Assembly (NCBI GenBank): GCA_026399735.1
Contig: JAPLQK010000096.1
Span: forward strand, 1 to 48,500
Direction of reading: 5' to 3'
Source: Pseudomonadota bacterium
Lineage (GTDB): Bacteria; Pseudomonadota; Gammaproteobacteria; Burkholderiales; Gallionellaceae
DNA length: 48,500 bases
Made by a program: the position numbers and the translations under genes. Every line of letters starts with the position of its first letter. Position 1 is the stretch's first letter. Below the pieces are notes generated by a model. It was not told the DNA's origin and did no database searches. It saw only the letters and a program-made list of their open reading frames with translations. Below are positions 9,389-22,283 of the stretch, piece after piece.

Positions 9389-9452
9389 GTTTTGTCAGGG
9401 TCTGTAGAATACCAAACATCTGATGCTAATTTGCACATCCATTTAGGTTTAT

Positions 9453-10808
9453 ATGCAAGAAAATGCCTTCTGGGATACTTGTCTCAACTCGTTTGAAAAG
9501 AGCCTTCCACCACAGCAATTCAACTCGTGGATCAAACCGCTCAAGTTATCCAGTGATAAGGGCTGTCTGGTTTTGACTGCGCCGAATACTTTTACGCTGA
9601 AAATATTGCAGGATCGTTTCTTTCCTGAAATCAGTCGCCAGGCAAAGCTGGTTTATTCAGTCGTTCCGCAATTTGAATTCCGTGTCGTGGAATCTGCTTC
9701 TGCAAAAATACAGGCGGCGCCCCTTGCTCAGGAAAAAATCAAAGCTGTTGTTGAAAGCAAGCCAAAGATTGAAACTTCATTTCGTGGCTATGGAAAACTC
9801 AATCAAAGCTTAACTTTCGATAATTTCGTGATCGGCAAGGCAAATCAGTTAGCCTTTGCTGCTGCGACGCAAGTAGCTGAATTACCTGGGGTTTCTTACA
9901 ACCCGCTGTTTATTTATGGCGGGGTTGGTTTGGGGAAAACGCATTTGGCCCAGGCAATTGGTAACCAGATCATTTTAAACCGCCCTCAAGCCAAGGTTTG
10001 CTATATGCATGCGGAACGCTACGTTGCCGACGTAGTGCGTGCTTATCAAACCAATAAATTTGAAGAGTTTAAACAATATTACCATTCGCTGGATGTGCTG
10101 CTGATCGATGACATTCAGTTTTTTGCCGGCAAGGCCAAGACGCAGGAAGAGTTTTTATATGCCTTCAACACCCTGGTTGATTCGCACAAACAAGTCATTT
10201 TGACCAGCGACACTTTTCCAAAGGAACTGGTCGGTTTGGAAAGTCGGCTGGTTTCACGTTTTGGCTGGGGTCTGACCATCGGGATTGAGCCGCCGGAGCT
10301 GGAAATGCGCGTCGCGATCTTGCTCAAGAAGGCCACCATCAGCGGTTACAAACTTGATGATGCCGTCGCCTTTTTCATAGCCAAACACGTAAACTCAAAC
10401 GTACGTGAACTGGAAGGCGCGCTCAAACGTGTAGAGGCTTACACCAAGTTTCATAAACGTATCATTTCTGTTGAAACGGCCAAGGAAGCGTTAAAGGATA
10501 TTCTCGTAGCACAAAGTCGGCAAATTTCAATCGACAATATCCAGAAGACCGTGGCTGACTATTTCCGTATCAAAATTATTGAGATGTTATCCAAAAAGCG
10601 AACGCGCAATCTTACCCGGCCAAGGCAAATTGCCATGAGTCTGGCACGCGAATTGACAACCATGAGTTTGCCGGAAATTGGTAATGCATTCGGGGGAAAG
10701 GATCATTCAACAGTGATTCATGCCTGTCAAACAGTAGCAACGCTACGTGCAAACGATACAACCATCGATGCTGATTATAAGATACTGCTTCAGACACTGA
10801 CGGGATAA
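9453..10808 (+). CDS. dnaA: Chromosomal replication initiator protein DnaA
   Basis: DnaA binds boxes at oriC as the ATP form and opens the duplex. The 451 residues contain domain I (MQENAFWDTCLNSFEKSLPPQQFNSWI), a short linker, and the AAA+ domain with Walker A GGVGLGKT at 156-163, Walker B LLIDDIQFFAGK and sensor/arginine-finger segments (LVSRFGWGLTIGIEPPE). The C-terminal DNA-binding domain carries the signature GGKDHSTVIHACQTV. The start ATG follows AGG about 6 bases upstream. The gene is divergent from rpmH and followed by the probable origin and dnaN. Three helically phased DnaA-box-like sites precede it, consistent with autoregulation. Confidence 0.98.
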   Translation: MQENAFWDTCLNSFEKSLPPQQFNSWIKPLKLSSDKGCLVLTAPNTFTLKILQDRFFPEISRQAKLVYSVVPQFEFRVVESASAKIQAAPLAQEKIKAVVESKPKIETSFRGYGKLNQSLTFDNFVIGKANQLAFAAATQVAELPGVSYNPLFIYGGVGLGKTHLAQAIGNQIILNRPQAKVCYMHAERYVADVVRAYQTNKFEEFKQYYHSLDVLLIDDIQFFAGKAKTQEEFLYAFNTLVDSHKQVILTSDTFPKELVGLESRLVSRFGWGLTIGIEPPELEMRVAILLKKATISGYKLDDAVAFFIAKHVNSNVRELEGALKRVEAYTKFHKRIISVETAKEALKDILVAQSRQISIDNIQKTVADYFRIKIIEMLSKKRTRNLTRPRQIAMSLARELTTMSLPEIGNAFGGKDHSTVIHACQTVATLRANDTTIDADYKILLQTLTG

Positions 10809-11435
10809 AACTGTGGTTATGTTGTGGATAACATGTGCTTATCATTGCTTATTTTTTAACGGCTTGATTTATCCACAATAAGCAGTCCATCAACCCACAG
10901 CTTGGCAACACCCAAAGTTTTGATTCAACTATTTGTTTTTAAAATATTTATCAGCTTATCCACAAAAAATTGAATGCATTATTATTGTTATTATGTTTTT
11001 AAATTACTTTTTTAACATAAACAGATAGATTCATTTTTAATGATTAAACCGGCAATGCATTAACTTTTGCCCAAATACAAATAATTTATCAAAATTGTTT
11101 GAGCGTACCCGTTTCAGATTTTCCTTGTTAATTGCTGTGTTTTTTTTCGAAAATGGAATGCTGTATATTAGTTCAATTGAAATTTAAATCATTTGGTTAA
11201 CTAAAAACTTTGTAAATTTTGATTTGTAAGCTGTATAACGTTGTGATCAAGTTGTGGATAAAATGTGGGTATTTATTATTAAATTGAGTTTGATAAACTT
11301 ATCCACATCAGCAAGGCTTGAAATCAACAGTTAAAACACAGCCATTTTTTAATATTAATTTATTGTTTTAATTATTATTTTTAGACTTATCCACTCAATC
11401 TGAAGACATTATTAGTCTTATTAGGTATATATATT
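10809..11435. other. Probable chromosomal replication origin (oriC), dnaA-dnaN intergenic region
   Basis: This 627-bp AT-rich non-coding region contains five perfect DnaA boxes: TGTGGATAA at 10823-10831 and 11253-11261, and TTATCCACA at 10869-10877, 10956-10964 and 11299-11307. There is also one near-box TTATCCACT at 11387-11395. Two clusters have flanking degenerate boxes at 11-bp steps: 10812/10823/10834 and 11242/11253/11264. The stretch between the box groups (about 10965-11240) is very rich in A and T and is the likely unwinding zone. The boxes change orientation across it. No gene fits here. oriC in this position is well known in many bacteria; its function here is inferred from box density and context. 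Confidence 0.88.
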
Positions 11436-12542
11436 ATGTTTATTGAAAAGATAGAAAAAGAAACTTTGCTGAAACCACTGCAAACGGTTGTCGGTATTGT
11501 CGAGCGTAAACAAACGATGCCTATTTTATCTAACATATTGATTGAAAAGGAAGTTGGGAAAATTCGCTTCACTTCAACCGATCTGGAAATTCAAATTACC
11601 ACGACTGTCGAAACCGATACGGATAGTGATTCCAGTACAGCAATCACCGTGGGTGGGAAAAAATTGCAGGAAATTTTGCGCATACTTCCGGATCAAAGCA
11701 AAGTATCAATTGAAGTTAAAGAAAATAAAGTCCTGATCAAATCCAATAAAAGTAAATTCAATCTTCAATCACTTCCTGCACAAGATTTTCCCAAACTTGG
11801 CAATCAACTCGTTGATCCACGAAAAATCACATTAAGCCAGGGCACATTAAAAAAATTATTTGCTTCTGTTCAATTTGCAATGGCACAGCAGGATGTGCGT
11901 TACTATTTGAATGGTGTTCTTTTTGTGATAGAAGATAATATTTTCAGGGCTGTGGCGACTGACGGACACCGTTTAGCGTACAACGCGATACCAATTGATG
12001 CCAATTCTGATAAGCTGGAAATTATTATTCCGCGCAAGGCAATCGTTGAGCTTTCAAAATTATTGAGCGATGAAAATGAGATCATTCAGCTTGAATTTTC
12101 TGGTCAACAACTTAAAGCGACATTTTCCGGTATTGAACTGACAACCAAGTTGATTGAAGGAAAATTCCCGGATTATCAACGAGTTATACCAAATTACAGC
12201 AATCATCTGAGCATTAACAGGTTGCTTGTTCAACAGGCTTTGCAACGGGCAGCAATTCTGTCCAATGAAAAATTCAGAGGGGTTCGTTTTGTTCTGACCG
12301 AAAAGAATCTCTGTATTATCAGCAGCAACAGTGAACAGGAAGAAGCTCAGGTTGAAATAGAAACGGATTATCACGGAGAAGCAATCGACATTGGTTTTAA
12401 CGTCAATTATCTGATGGATGGTTTGAGCAGCATTCACAGTGAGATGGCCATTTTCTCTTTTGGTAATCCAAACAGCAGTATTTTGATTACATCACCCGAT
12501 GATCTGGAGTTCAGATATGTGGTTATGCCAATGCGTATCTAG
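11436..12542 (+). CDS. dnaN: DNA polymerase III beta sliding clamp
   Basis: DnaN is the ring-shaped processivity clamp of the replicative polymerase. The 368 residues match the family length and fold as three repeated clamp domains. Recognisable segments are LLKPLQTVVGIVERKQTMPILSNI at the N-terminus, the central VATDGHRLAY and the C-terminal peptide-binding end VMPMRI. It starts directly after the AT-rich origin region and lies upstream of gyrB. recF, often placed between dnaN and gyrB, is absent here; the 72-bp gap instead carries a parS site. Its coding sequence is visibly richer in A/T than genes further from the origin. Confidence 0.98.
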   Translation: MFIEKIEKETLLKPLQTVVGIVERKQTMPILSNILIEKEVGKIRFTSTDLEIQITTTVETDTDSDSSTAITVGGKKLQEILRILPDQSKVSIEVKENKVLIKSNKSKFNLQSLPAQDFPKLGNQLVDPRKITLSQGTLKKLFASVQFAMAQQDVRYYLNGVLFVIEDNIFRAVATDGHRLAYNAIPIDANSDKLEIIIPRKAIVELSKLLSDENEIIQLEFSGQQLKATFSGIELTTKLIEGKFPDYQRVIPNYSNHLSINRLLVQQALQRAAILSNEKFRGVRFVLTEKNLCIISSNSEQEEAQVEIETDYHGEAIDIGFNVNYLMDGLSSIHSEMAIFSFGNPNSSILITSPDDLEFRYVVMPMRI

Positions 12543-12575
12543 TCTGGTGGTAAAATAGCAAACGTTTTCAGTTTT

Positions 12576-14993
<2,418 letters not shown>

Positions 14994-15106
14994 ATTTGCA
15001 GGTTCTCAGAAAAGGTGACATCGTTCTCACCAAATTTAAATGGAAATTCCAGGCTGGAAAATTTAATGCAATAAACGGATTATTTTAAATTTGGACAACG
15101 GAAGCA

Positions 15107-15145
15107 AAATAAAATGGCCACGATGAATTCGTGGCCATTTTATTT
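15107..15145 (+). terminator. Strong intrinsic terminator downstream of gyrB
   Basis: A perfect 17-bp stem (15107-15123 with 15129-15145) encloses the loop TGAAT. The core GGCCACGA/TCGTGGCC is GC-rich and the outer part pairs an A-rich 5' arm with the T-rich ATTTTATTT 3' arm. This symmetry can terminate in both directions. It closes the dnaA-dnaN-gyrB transcription block and insulates it from the ATPase operon. Confidence 0.85.
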
Positions 15146-17026
<1,881 letters not shown>

Positions 17027-17032
17027 TTAAAC

Positions 17033-17422
17033 ATGAAACTTAAAGTGCTCCTGCCGCACCAGGTTTTTACTGAAGTTGACGGGGTAAAGCGTATTGTTGC
17101 GGAAACGCCGCAAGGATCATTCGGCGTGTTGCCGCACCGGCTTGATTGTGTGGCGGTATTGGTGGCGGGAATATTGACGTATGAATCTGAAACTGGAGAT
17201 GAAATTTTTGTAGCCATTGATGAAGGCGTGATGGTCAAAGCTGGCAATGACGTGCTGGTATCGGTGCGCAATGCAATTGGTGGTATGAGCTTAGGCGAAC
17301 TGCGTGAGGCGGTGGAACGTGAATTTATCAATATCGACGAAGGTGAGAAGCAAGTTCGTGCAGTACTGGCAAAGCTGGAGAGCGGATTTGTGCGTCGATT
17401 TGCGGAGTATCATCGTGGCTGA
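17033..17422 (+). CDS. atpC: N-type ATPase epsilon subunit
   Basis: This is a 129-residue epsilon subunit of the central stalk, starting 6 bp after atpD. The N-terminal beta-sandwich is recognisable from MKLKVLLPHQVF, followed by GSFGVLPHRLDCVAVLVAGIL and AIDEGVMVKAGNDVLVSVRNA. The C-terminal helical part is short and charged. The position directly after beta is diagnostic for N-ATPase operons. Its last codons overlap the atpQ start (GTGGCTGA at 17415-17422). Confidence 0.92.
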   Translation: MKLKVLLPHQVFTEVDGVKRIVAETPQGSFGVLPHRLDCVAVLVAGILTYESETGDEIFVAIDEGVMVKAGNDVLVSVRNAIGGMSLGELREAVEREFINIDEGEKQVRAVLAKLESGFVRRFAEYHRG

Positions 17423-17747
17423 GTCACCGGCTCCTGGAGCTGGTAAATCCTCCTTCATTCGCAATGTCGGCATGAAGGAAGCACGGAAACTTAAAGCGCA
17501 ACGCAGAGTCACGCAGACTGTCTGGGCAGGACTTGGAATGATGGGACTGGTCGGCTGGTCTGTGGCTGTGCCGACCGTGCTTGGTGCGGTACTGGGAATC
17601 TGGCTGGATAAACGTTATCCGGGAATTCATTCCTGGACGCTTACGCTGTTGATTATCGGGCTTGCGCTAGGCTGTCTTAATGCATGGCATTGGGTAGTGA
17701 AAGAAGACCGGCAGATTCACATGGATCTGGAGCACAAAGATGAGTGA
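17415..17747 (+). CDS. atpQ: N-ATPase accessory membrane subunit AtpQ (AtpI-like)
   Basis: From the GTG at 17415, which overlaps the atpC stop by 8 bp, the protein has 110 residues. The open frame extends further upstream inside atpC, but only the part from 17415 resembles the family. After a basic N-terminal tail (MKEARKLKAQRR) there are two membrane helices, residues about 45-68 (VGWSVAVPTVLGAVLGIWLD) and 76-95, joined by KRYPGIHSW, then a charged C-terminus. The helical hairpin with G-x-x-x-G-x-W-L-D-K-R-x-P is characteristic of AtpI/AtpQ proteins thought to help assemble the c-ring or admit Mg or Na ions. The gene precedes atpR with an 8-bp overlap. Confidence 0.85.
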   Translation: MAESPAPGAGKSSFIRNVGMKEARKLKAQRRVTQTVWAGLGMMGLVGWSVAVPTVLGAVLGIWLDKRYPGIHSWTLTLLIIGLALGCLNAWHWVVKEDRQIHMDLEHKDE

Positions 17748-18036
17748 AATCTTATTGCTGGTTGCAGTGTTATTTGCAGGAATTGTGCTCGGAGCGCTAT
17801 TCTTTGGCGGGTTGTGGTGGACGATACAAAAAGGGCTTGCGTCAACAAATCCGGCACGGTGCTTCATGGGAAGCCTGCTGCTGCGTATCAGTATAACGTT
17901 GGCTGGATTTTATTTTGTCATGGCTAATGACTGGAAGCGACTGCTGGCATGTTTGACAGGCTTTGTCATCGCTCGCCTCGTCATGACCCGCTTGACCGCA
18001 ATGTCGATAAAGAAGGAAGCGGGTCATGTACCTTAG
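17740..18036 (+). CDS. atpR: N-ATPase accessory membrane subunit AtpR
   Basis: This is a 98-residue protein with three predicted membrane segments: about 4-27 (LLLVAVLFAGIVLGALFFGG), 44-62 (SLLLRISITLAGFYFVMA) and 66-85. The GGLWWTIQKGL motif after the first helix and the LLLRIS/ARLVMTRL pattern are typical of AtpR proteins found only in N-ATPase operons. The role is not established; assistance in c-ring assembly has been suggested. It overlaps atpQ by 8 bp and atpB by 11 bp, consistent with a tightly coupled operon. Confidence 0.88.
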   Translation: MSEILLLVAVLFAGIVLGALFFGGLWWTIQKGLASTNPARCFMGSLLLRISITLAGFYFVMANDWKRLLACLTGFVIARLVMTRLTAMSIKKEAGHVP

Positions 18037-18700
18037 TTCAGACGAGTTGGTTTTATGGCAGCACGGGTTCTTCAAACTCAACGTAACTATCCTGACGACC
18101 TGGGTATTGATGCTTGTGCTCTCTATCGGCGCAAAGCTTATTACGCGCAAGTTGGCGGAAGGAATGCATATCTCCCGCTGGCAAAGTCTGCTTGAAATAA
18201 TTGTGACTACAATAGGCAAACAAATTGAGGAAGTCGGACTGAGTCATCCGGAAAAGTACTTAGGGTTTCTGGGCACGTTATTTCTGTTTATCGCATTGTC
18301 CAACTTGTGCACGATTTTTCCAGGTTATGAACCGCCGACCGGATCACTTTCAACTACGGCGGCACTGGCCATTTGTGTGTTTGTTGCGGTGCCATTGTTC
18401 GGTATTGCACAGAGTGGACTGAGCGCTTATCTGCAGTCTTATCTGAAGCCAACCGCCATGATGCTGCCATTTAATATCATCAGTGAATTATCCCGCACGT
18501 TGGCACTAGCCATCCGCCTGTTTGGCAACATGATGAGTGGCACGATGATACTAGGCATTCTGCTGACCATCACGCCCTTTATATTTCCTATGATCATGAG
18601 CATGCTGGGTCTTTTGACGGGGCTGGTGCAGGCTTATATTTTCAGTATTCTTGCTACGGTTTTCATCGCAGCTGCCACACGAGCACGGGAGGAATCATGA
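18026..18700 (+). CDS. atpB: N-type ATPase subunit a
   Basis: Subunit a, 224 residues, forms the ion half-channels against the c-ring. Five to six hydrophobic helices are visible. The essential stator arginine is R164 in ALAIRLFGNMMSG, preceded by the ISELSRTL segment. An N-terminal region (DELVLWQHGFFKLNVTILTTWVLM) and NLCTIFPGYEPPTGSLSTTAALA are typical of the family. It starts inside the last codons of atpR. Its stop overlaps an ATG that opens an 11-codon mini-frame leading into atpE. Confidence 0.93.
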   Translation: MYLSSDELVLWQHGFFKLNVTILTTWVLMLVLSIGAKLITRKLAEGMHISRWQSLLEIIVTTIGKQIEEVGLSHPEKYLGFLGTLFLFIALSNLCTIFPGYEPPTGSLSTTAALAICVFVAVPLFGIAQSGLSAYLQSYLKPTAMMLPFNIISELSRTLALAIRLFGNMMSGTMILGILLTITPFIFPMIMSMLGLLTGLVQAYIFSILATVFIAAATRAREES

Positions 18701-18732
18701 ACTACTACTCTGGAAGGAATTATCATGGATAG
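18697..18732 (+). promoter_or_regulatory. Eleven-codon mini-frame bridging atpB and atpE
   Basis: ATG at 18697 overlaps the atpB stop (ATGA) and has a good Shine-Dalgarno (GGGAGGA just upstream). It encodes MNYYSGRNYHG and stops at TAG 18730-18732, 8 bases into atpE in another frame. The atpE ribosome binding site (GGAAGGA, 18712-18718) lies inside it. Ribosomes finishing here would be placed on the atpE start, so it could raise translation of the c subunit, which is needed in many copies. Translation of the mini-frame is inferred only. Confidence 0.35.
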
Positions 18733-19006
18733 CGCAACGCTTATTGCAATGGTTTCAATCATCACAGCTGGCTTAACGATTGCCATTGGTGGAATCGGCC
18801 CGGCGCTTGGCGAAGGTCGCGCAGTTTCGACCGCGTTGAGTTCGCTTGCACAGCAACCCGATTCTGCCACCACGATTACGCGAACCTTGTTTGTGGGTTT
18901 GGCGATGATTGAGTCGGTAGCCATTTACTGTTTCGTGGTTGCGATGATCCTGATTTTTGCCAATCCATTCTGGAATCATGTCATCGCACAGGCAGCGACA
19001 AAATAA
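18725..19006 (+). CDS. atpE: N-type ATPase subunit c (rotor ring), Na+-type ion site
   Basis: This 93-residue two-helix proteolipid forms the rotor ring. Helix 1 has the Gly-rich face and Glu30 in GPALGEGRA. Helix 2 carries Glu63-Ser64 in LAMIESVAIY and Tyr68. Compared with the Na+ site of the Ilyobacter c-ring (Gln32, Val63, Glu65, Ser66, Tyr70), the acidic, Ser and Tyr ligands are conserved and Gln is replaced by Glu. This double-glutamate variant is known from N-ATPases. The loop QQPD between the helices contacts the central stalk. A strong Shine-Dalgarno (GGAAGGA) precedes the ATG. Na+ coupling is predicted from ligands, not shown. Confidence 0.94.
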   Translation: MDSATLIAMVSIITAGLTIAIGGIGPALGEGRAVSTALSSLAQQPDSATTITRTLFVGLAMIESVAIYCFVVAMILIFANPFWNHVIAQAATK

Positions 19007-19008
19007 TC

Positions 19009-19773
19009 ATGCTGATCGACTGGTTCACCGTTATCGCGCAAATAGTTAACTTCCTTATTTTGCTGTGGTTGTTGAAACGGTTTTTGTATTCACCTATCCT
19101 TAATGCGATAGACGCGCGCGAAAAACGTATTGCCGGTGAGCTTGCAGATGCGGATGCTAAAAAGGCGGAAGCTCAGAAGGAACGCGAGGATTTCAAGTTC
19201 AAGAACGATACATTTGATGATCTGCAAGCCGGACTTTTAAAGAAGGCAATGGACGAAGTTACCACCGAACGAGCGCGTTTGATTGAGGCGGCGCGCAACG
19301 AGGCGGACAGTTTGCGAATAAAACAGCAGGAACAGTTGAGGGTTGAGTATGAAAATCTGAGTGTTGAAATTGCTCGTCGAACACGGGCTGAAGCGTTTGC
19401 CATTGCTCGAAAGGCATTGACCGATCTTGCCGGGATGAGTCTGGAAGCGCGCATGGTTGAAGTGTTCGTTCAGCGTTTGCTTGCGCTGGATGGCTTGGAT
19501 AAACAGCGTCTGGGCGCGTTGTCTCCATCAGCGCCCGTTCTGGTACGCAGCGCGTTCGATTTGTCAGAAGAGTTACGCTTCATGATTGAAAATGCGATCG
19601 TTGAGAGCATGGCAAGCTCCGTCAGATTTGAGACCGTGCCGGAATTAATCAGCGGTATTGAACTCATCATGCAGGGGCAAAAAGTTGCGTGGAGTATTGC
19701 CGACTATCTTGCTTCGATTGAAAAGAGCGCGGGCGCGGTTGTGCAATCAGGGATTTCATCAGGAAAATCATGA
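19009..19773 (+). CDS. atpF: N-type ATPase b subunit with extended delta-like C-terminus
   Basis: This 254-residue protein is about 100 residues longer than a normal b subunit. Residues 1-25 form the membrane anchor ([21 protein letters not shown]) and residues about 30-140 a long charged coiled coil typical of the peripheral stalk. The remaining 110 residues include [20 protein letters not shown] near the end, which recalls the C-terminal GGI-x-I-x-x-G strand of delta/OSCP subunits. The operon has no separate atpH (delta) gene, so this extension probably takes over binding to the alpha subunit. That functional replacement is inferred. The stop overlaps the atpA start (ATGA). Confidence 0.88.
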   Translation: MLIDWFTVIAQIVNFLILLWLLKRFLYSPILNAIDAREKRIAGELADADAKKAEAQKEREDFKFKNDTFDDLQAGLLKKAMDEVTTERARLIEAARNEADSLRIKQQEQLRVEYENLSVEIARRTRAEAFAIARKALTDLAGMSLEARMVEVFVQRLLALDGLDKQRLGALSPSAPVLVRSAFDLSEELRFMIENAIVESMASSVRFETVPELISGIELIMQGQKVAWSIADYLASIEKSAGAVVQSGISSGKS

Positions 19774-21293
19774 ACAGCCTGAAGCGTGTCATCGACCGCA
19801 CATTTATGGAAATCAGTCAGGCCAGGGCTGGCTACATACCGCAATTGAGCCCGCGCGAGACGGGTACAGTTACCAGTCTGTCCACGGGAATAGCCAGAGT
19901 ATCCGGTTTGCCCGGTGTGGGTTTCGAGGAAGTATTGAAATTTCCCGGTGATTTATACGGCATTGCATTTAATGTCGATGAAGAAGAAATCGGTGTTGTT
20001 CTGCTTGGCGATTATTGGCAGTTGCATGCGGGCGTTGAAGTTGAACGCAGAGGGCATGTTATGGACGTTCCGGTTGGTTTTGGCCTGATCGGTCGCGTCA
20101 TCAATCCCCTTGGACGACCACTTGATGACAGGGGGCCGGTGAGTTTCGACAAGCGATTGCCTATTGAACGCCCTGCACCGCATATTATGGATCGCTCGCC
20201 CGTTACGGTTCCGTTGCAAAGCGGTATAAAAGTCATTGATGCGCTCGTTCCCATCGGGCGAGGCCAGCGTGAGTTGATTTTGGGTGACCGGCAGACCGGC
20301 AAGACGGCCATTGCCATCGACACGATTCTTAATCAGCGCGACCAGAATGTGCTGTGTGTGTATTGTGCAATTGGTCAGCGTGCCTCAGCCGTGGCTAAAA
20401 CCGTCGCAGATTTGCGCGAGAACGGCGCTATGGAATATACCGTCGTCGTCGTGACTGAAGGCAACGACCCGCCAGGGCTCACCTATATCGCACCTTACGC
20501 TGCGACCAGCATCGCAGAGCATTTTATGGAAGCGGGCCGCGATGTCCTGATTGTGTATGACGATCTGACCCACCATGCGCGTGCCTACAGGGAACTTTCT
20601 TTACTCCTCCGGCGCCCTCCCGGTCGTGAGGCCTATCCTGGCGATATCTTTTACATCCATTCGCGCTTGCTTGAACGCGCCACCCATTTGCTCGAAGAAT
20701 TGGGCGGTGGTTCGCTCACCGCGCTGCCCATCATTGAGACTGAAGCACAGAATATTTCAGCTTATATTCCGACGAATTTGATATCGATTACAGACGGGCA
20801 GATTTATCTTTCGCCAAAATTGTTTGAGCTGGGAATCCTGCCCGCTGTGGATGTCGGTAAATCTGTATCGCGCGTCGGCGGCAAAGCGCAGCTGGCGGCC
20901 TATCGCGCGGTGGCGGGCGATCTGAAACTCGCCTATGCACAGTTCGAGGAATTGGAAACGTTTGCACGTTTTGGTACAAGGCTCGATGAGAACACCCGCA
21001 AGATTATCGATCACGGGCAACGCATCCGAACCTGTCTTAAACAGCCCGAATTTAAACCCTTGACTGTGCCGGGACAGATTGTTGTATTGCTGGCGCTGAC
21101 CGGAAAGTTATTTGATTGTGTGCCATTAGAAAAAATGCACGATGCCGAGCTGGCGCTGTGTAAAGCGGCGGCAGTGCTTCCTGCCGGGATTGTTGAACGA
21201 TTTACCACCGCCGACAAATTGAGCGGCAGTGACAGCGAGGCAATTCTGCAGTTCGCACGAGCAACACTTATTACATTTCAGCAGCATGAGTGA
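19770..21293 (+). CDS. atpA: N-type ATPase alpha subunit
   Basis: This is the non-catalytic nucleotide-binding alpha subunit of the F1 head, 507 residues. The P-loop GDRQTGKT is at 172-179, the form usual in alpha subunits. The N-terminal beta-barrel ([21 protein letters not shown]), [36 protein letters not shown] and the arginine-finger region [19 protein letters not shown] and [14 protein letters not shown] follow in the normal order. It overlaps atpF by 4 bp and atpG by 8 bp. Its position after b, without delta, is that of N-ATPases. Confidence 0.95.
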   Translation: MNSLKRVIDRTFMEISQARAGYIPQLSPRETGTVTSLSTGIARVSGLPGVGFEEVLKFPGDLYGIAFNVDEEEIGVVLLGDYWQLHAGVEVERRGHVMDVPVGFGLIGRVINPLGRPLDDRGPVSFDKRLPIERPAPHIMDRSPVTVPLQSGIKVIDALVPIGRGQRELILGDRQTGKTAIAIDTILNQRDQNVLCVYCAIGQRASAVAKTVADLRENGAMEYTVVVVTEGNDPPGLTYIAPYAATSIAEHFMEAGRDVLIVYDDLTHHARAYRELSLLLRRPPGREAYPGDIFYIHSRLLERATHLLEELGGGSLTALPIIETEAQNISAYIPTNLISITDGQIYLSPKLFELGILPAVDVGKSVSRVGGKAQLAAYRAVAGDLKLAYAQFEELETFARFGTRLDENTRKIIDHGQRIRTCLKQPEFKPLTVPGQIVVLLALTGKLFDCVPLEKMHDAELALCKAAAVLPAGIVERFTTADKLSGSDSEAILQFARATLITFQQHE

Positions 21294-22179
21294 TACGCCC
21301 GAGAGTTTGCGCCGCAAGATTGATGGTGCTGTCGAACTGGGGTCTGTGGTACGCACGATGAAGGCGCTGGCAGCTTCCGGTATTGCACAATACGAGCGCG
21401 CAGTAATCTCGTTGGATGACTATTACCGTACCGTGGAGTTGGGGCTGGTTGCAGCCTTGCACCATGACGGCGCGTCCATGTATGCGGATGGGCGTGTACA
21501 GATGAATCGAGGTGCAACTGGCGCGGTGGTGTTTGGTTCGGATCAGGGGTTGGTTGGTCAGTTCAATGAGGTGCTGGCAGATTTTGTGGTAAATGAGCTG
21601 AACAGTATTCCGGGAAACAAGCATATTCTGGCCGTCAGCGAGCGCGTGGAGCGTCATCTGAATGACGCAAGTATGTCGGTTGCGGGAAACTTTCCCGTGC
21701 CGAATTCCATTGCAGCCATTACACAGCTGATCGGGCGTATCCTCGTCAGGATAGACTCGATGCGTGGTGAAGTTACGCAAATTTACCTGTTTCACAACAG
21801 CCCAAAGTCCGGTTCGGCCTATGAGCCTGTCATGCAGAGATTGCTGCCGCTGGACGATGAGTGGCGACGCGGGTTGGCCGGACTTTCCTGGCCTACAGGT
21901 AATCTGCCAGAGGTGATCGGAAGCAGCGATTCGACAATAGAGGCACTGATACGCGAGTACCTTTTTATCTCATTATTCAGGGCTTGTGTTGAATCGCTGG
22001 CAAGCGAAAATTCCAGTCGTCTGGTTGCGATGCGGCGCGCCGAGAAAAATATCGATGAATTGCTGGCAGAGCTTAAGCAGGATTTTCACCGTCAGCGTCA
22101 GACCGGAATCGACGAAGAGTTGTTTGATGTCATCGCGGGTTATGAACTACTCTCCATTCCGGGACGTCGTGCTCAATAG
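21286..22179 (+). CDS. atpG: N-type ATPase gamma subunit
   Basis: This is the rotating shaft subunit, 297 residues from the ATG at 21286, which overlaps the atpA stop by 8 bp. The open frame continues upstream into atpA but without gamma-like sequence. The N-terminal helix [24 protein letters not shown] and the C-terminal helix [27 protein letters not shown] are the characteristic coiled-coil pair. [11 protein letters not shown] corresponds to the conserved central strand (usually GSDRGLCGGFN). Sequence divergence from housekeeping gamma subunits fits the N-type family. It ends the operon, 104 bp before convergent rsmA, with parS site 2 in between. Confidence 0.92.
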   Translation: MSDTPESLRRKIDGAVELGSVVRTMKALAASGIAQYERAVISLDDYYRTVELGLVAALHHDGASMYADGRVQMNRGATGAVVFGSDQGLVGQFNEVLADFVVNELNSIPGNKHILAVSERVERHLNDASMSVAGNFPVPNSIAAITQLIGRILVRIDSMRGEVTQIYLFHNSPKSGSAYEPVMQRLLPLDDEWRRGLAGLSWPTGNLPEVIGSSDSTIEALIREYLFISLFRACVESLASENSSRLVAMRRAEKNIDELLAELKQDFHRQRQTGIDEELFDVIAGYELLSIPGRRAQ

Positions 22180-22224
22180 CGTTCCCCGGGAGCCAGTCTG
22201 ACTTCCCGGAGCTAATCCTGAAAT

Positions 22225-22240
22225 TGTTTCACGTGAAACA
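22225..22240. promoter_or_regulatory. parS centromere-like site 2 (ParB binding)
   Basis: TGTTTCACGTGAAACA occurs a second time as a perfect 16-bp palindrome, identical to the copy at 12576-12591. It lies in the 104-bp gap between the convergent atpG and rsmA genes. A weak inverted repeat (CCGGGA with TCCCGG, about 22186-22209) just before it may act in transcript termination. Confidence 0.92.
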
Positions 22241-22283
22241 TTGTGCAGGCGGGTTCGGCTGAGATAATTAAATCGACACGGTT

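Noticed and set aside
10809-11435. Small genes in the dnaA-dnaN gap
   Set aside because: Frames there are short, AT-biased and full of DnaA boxes; no ribosome site or family resemblance supports a gene.
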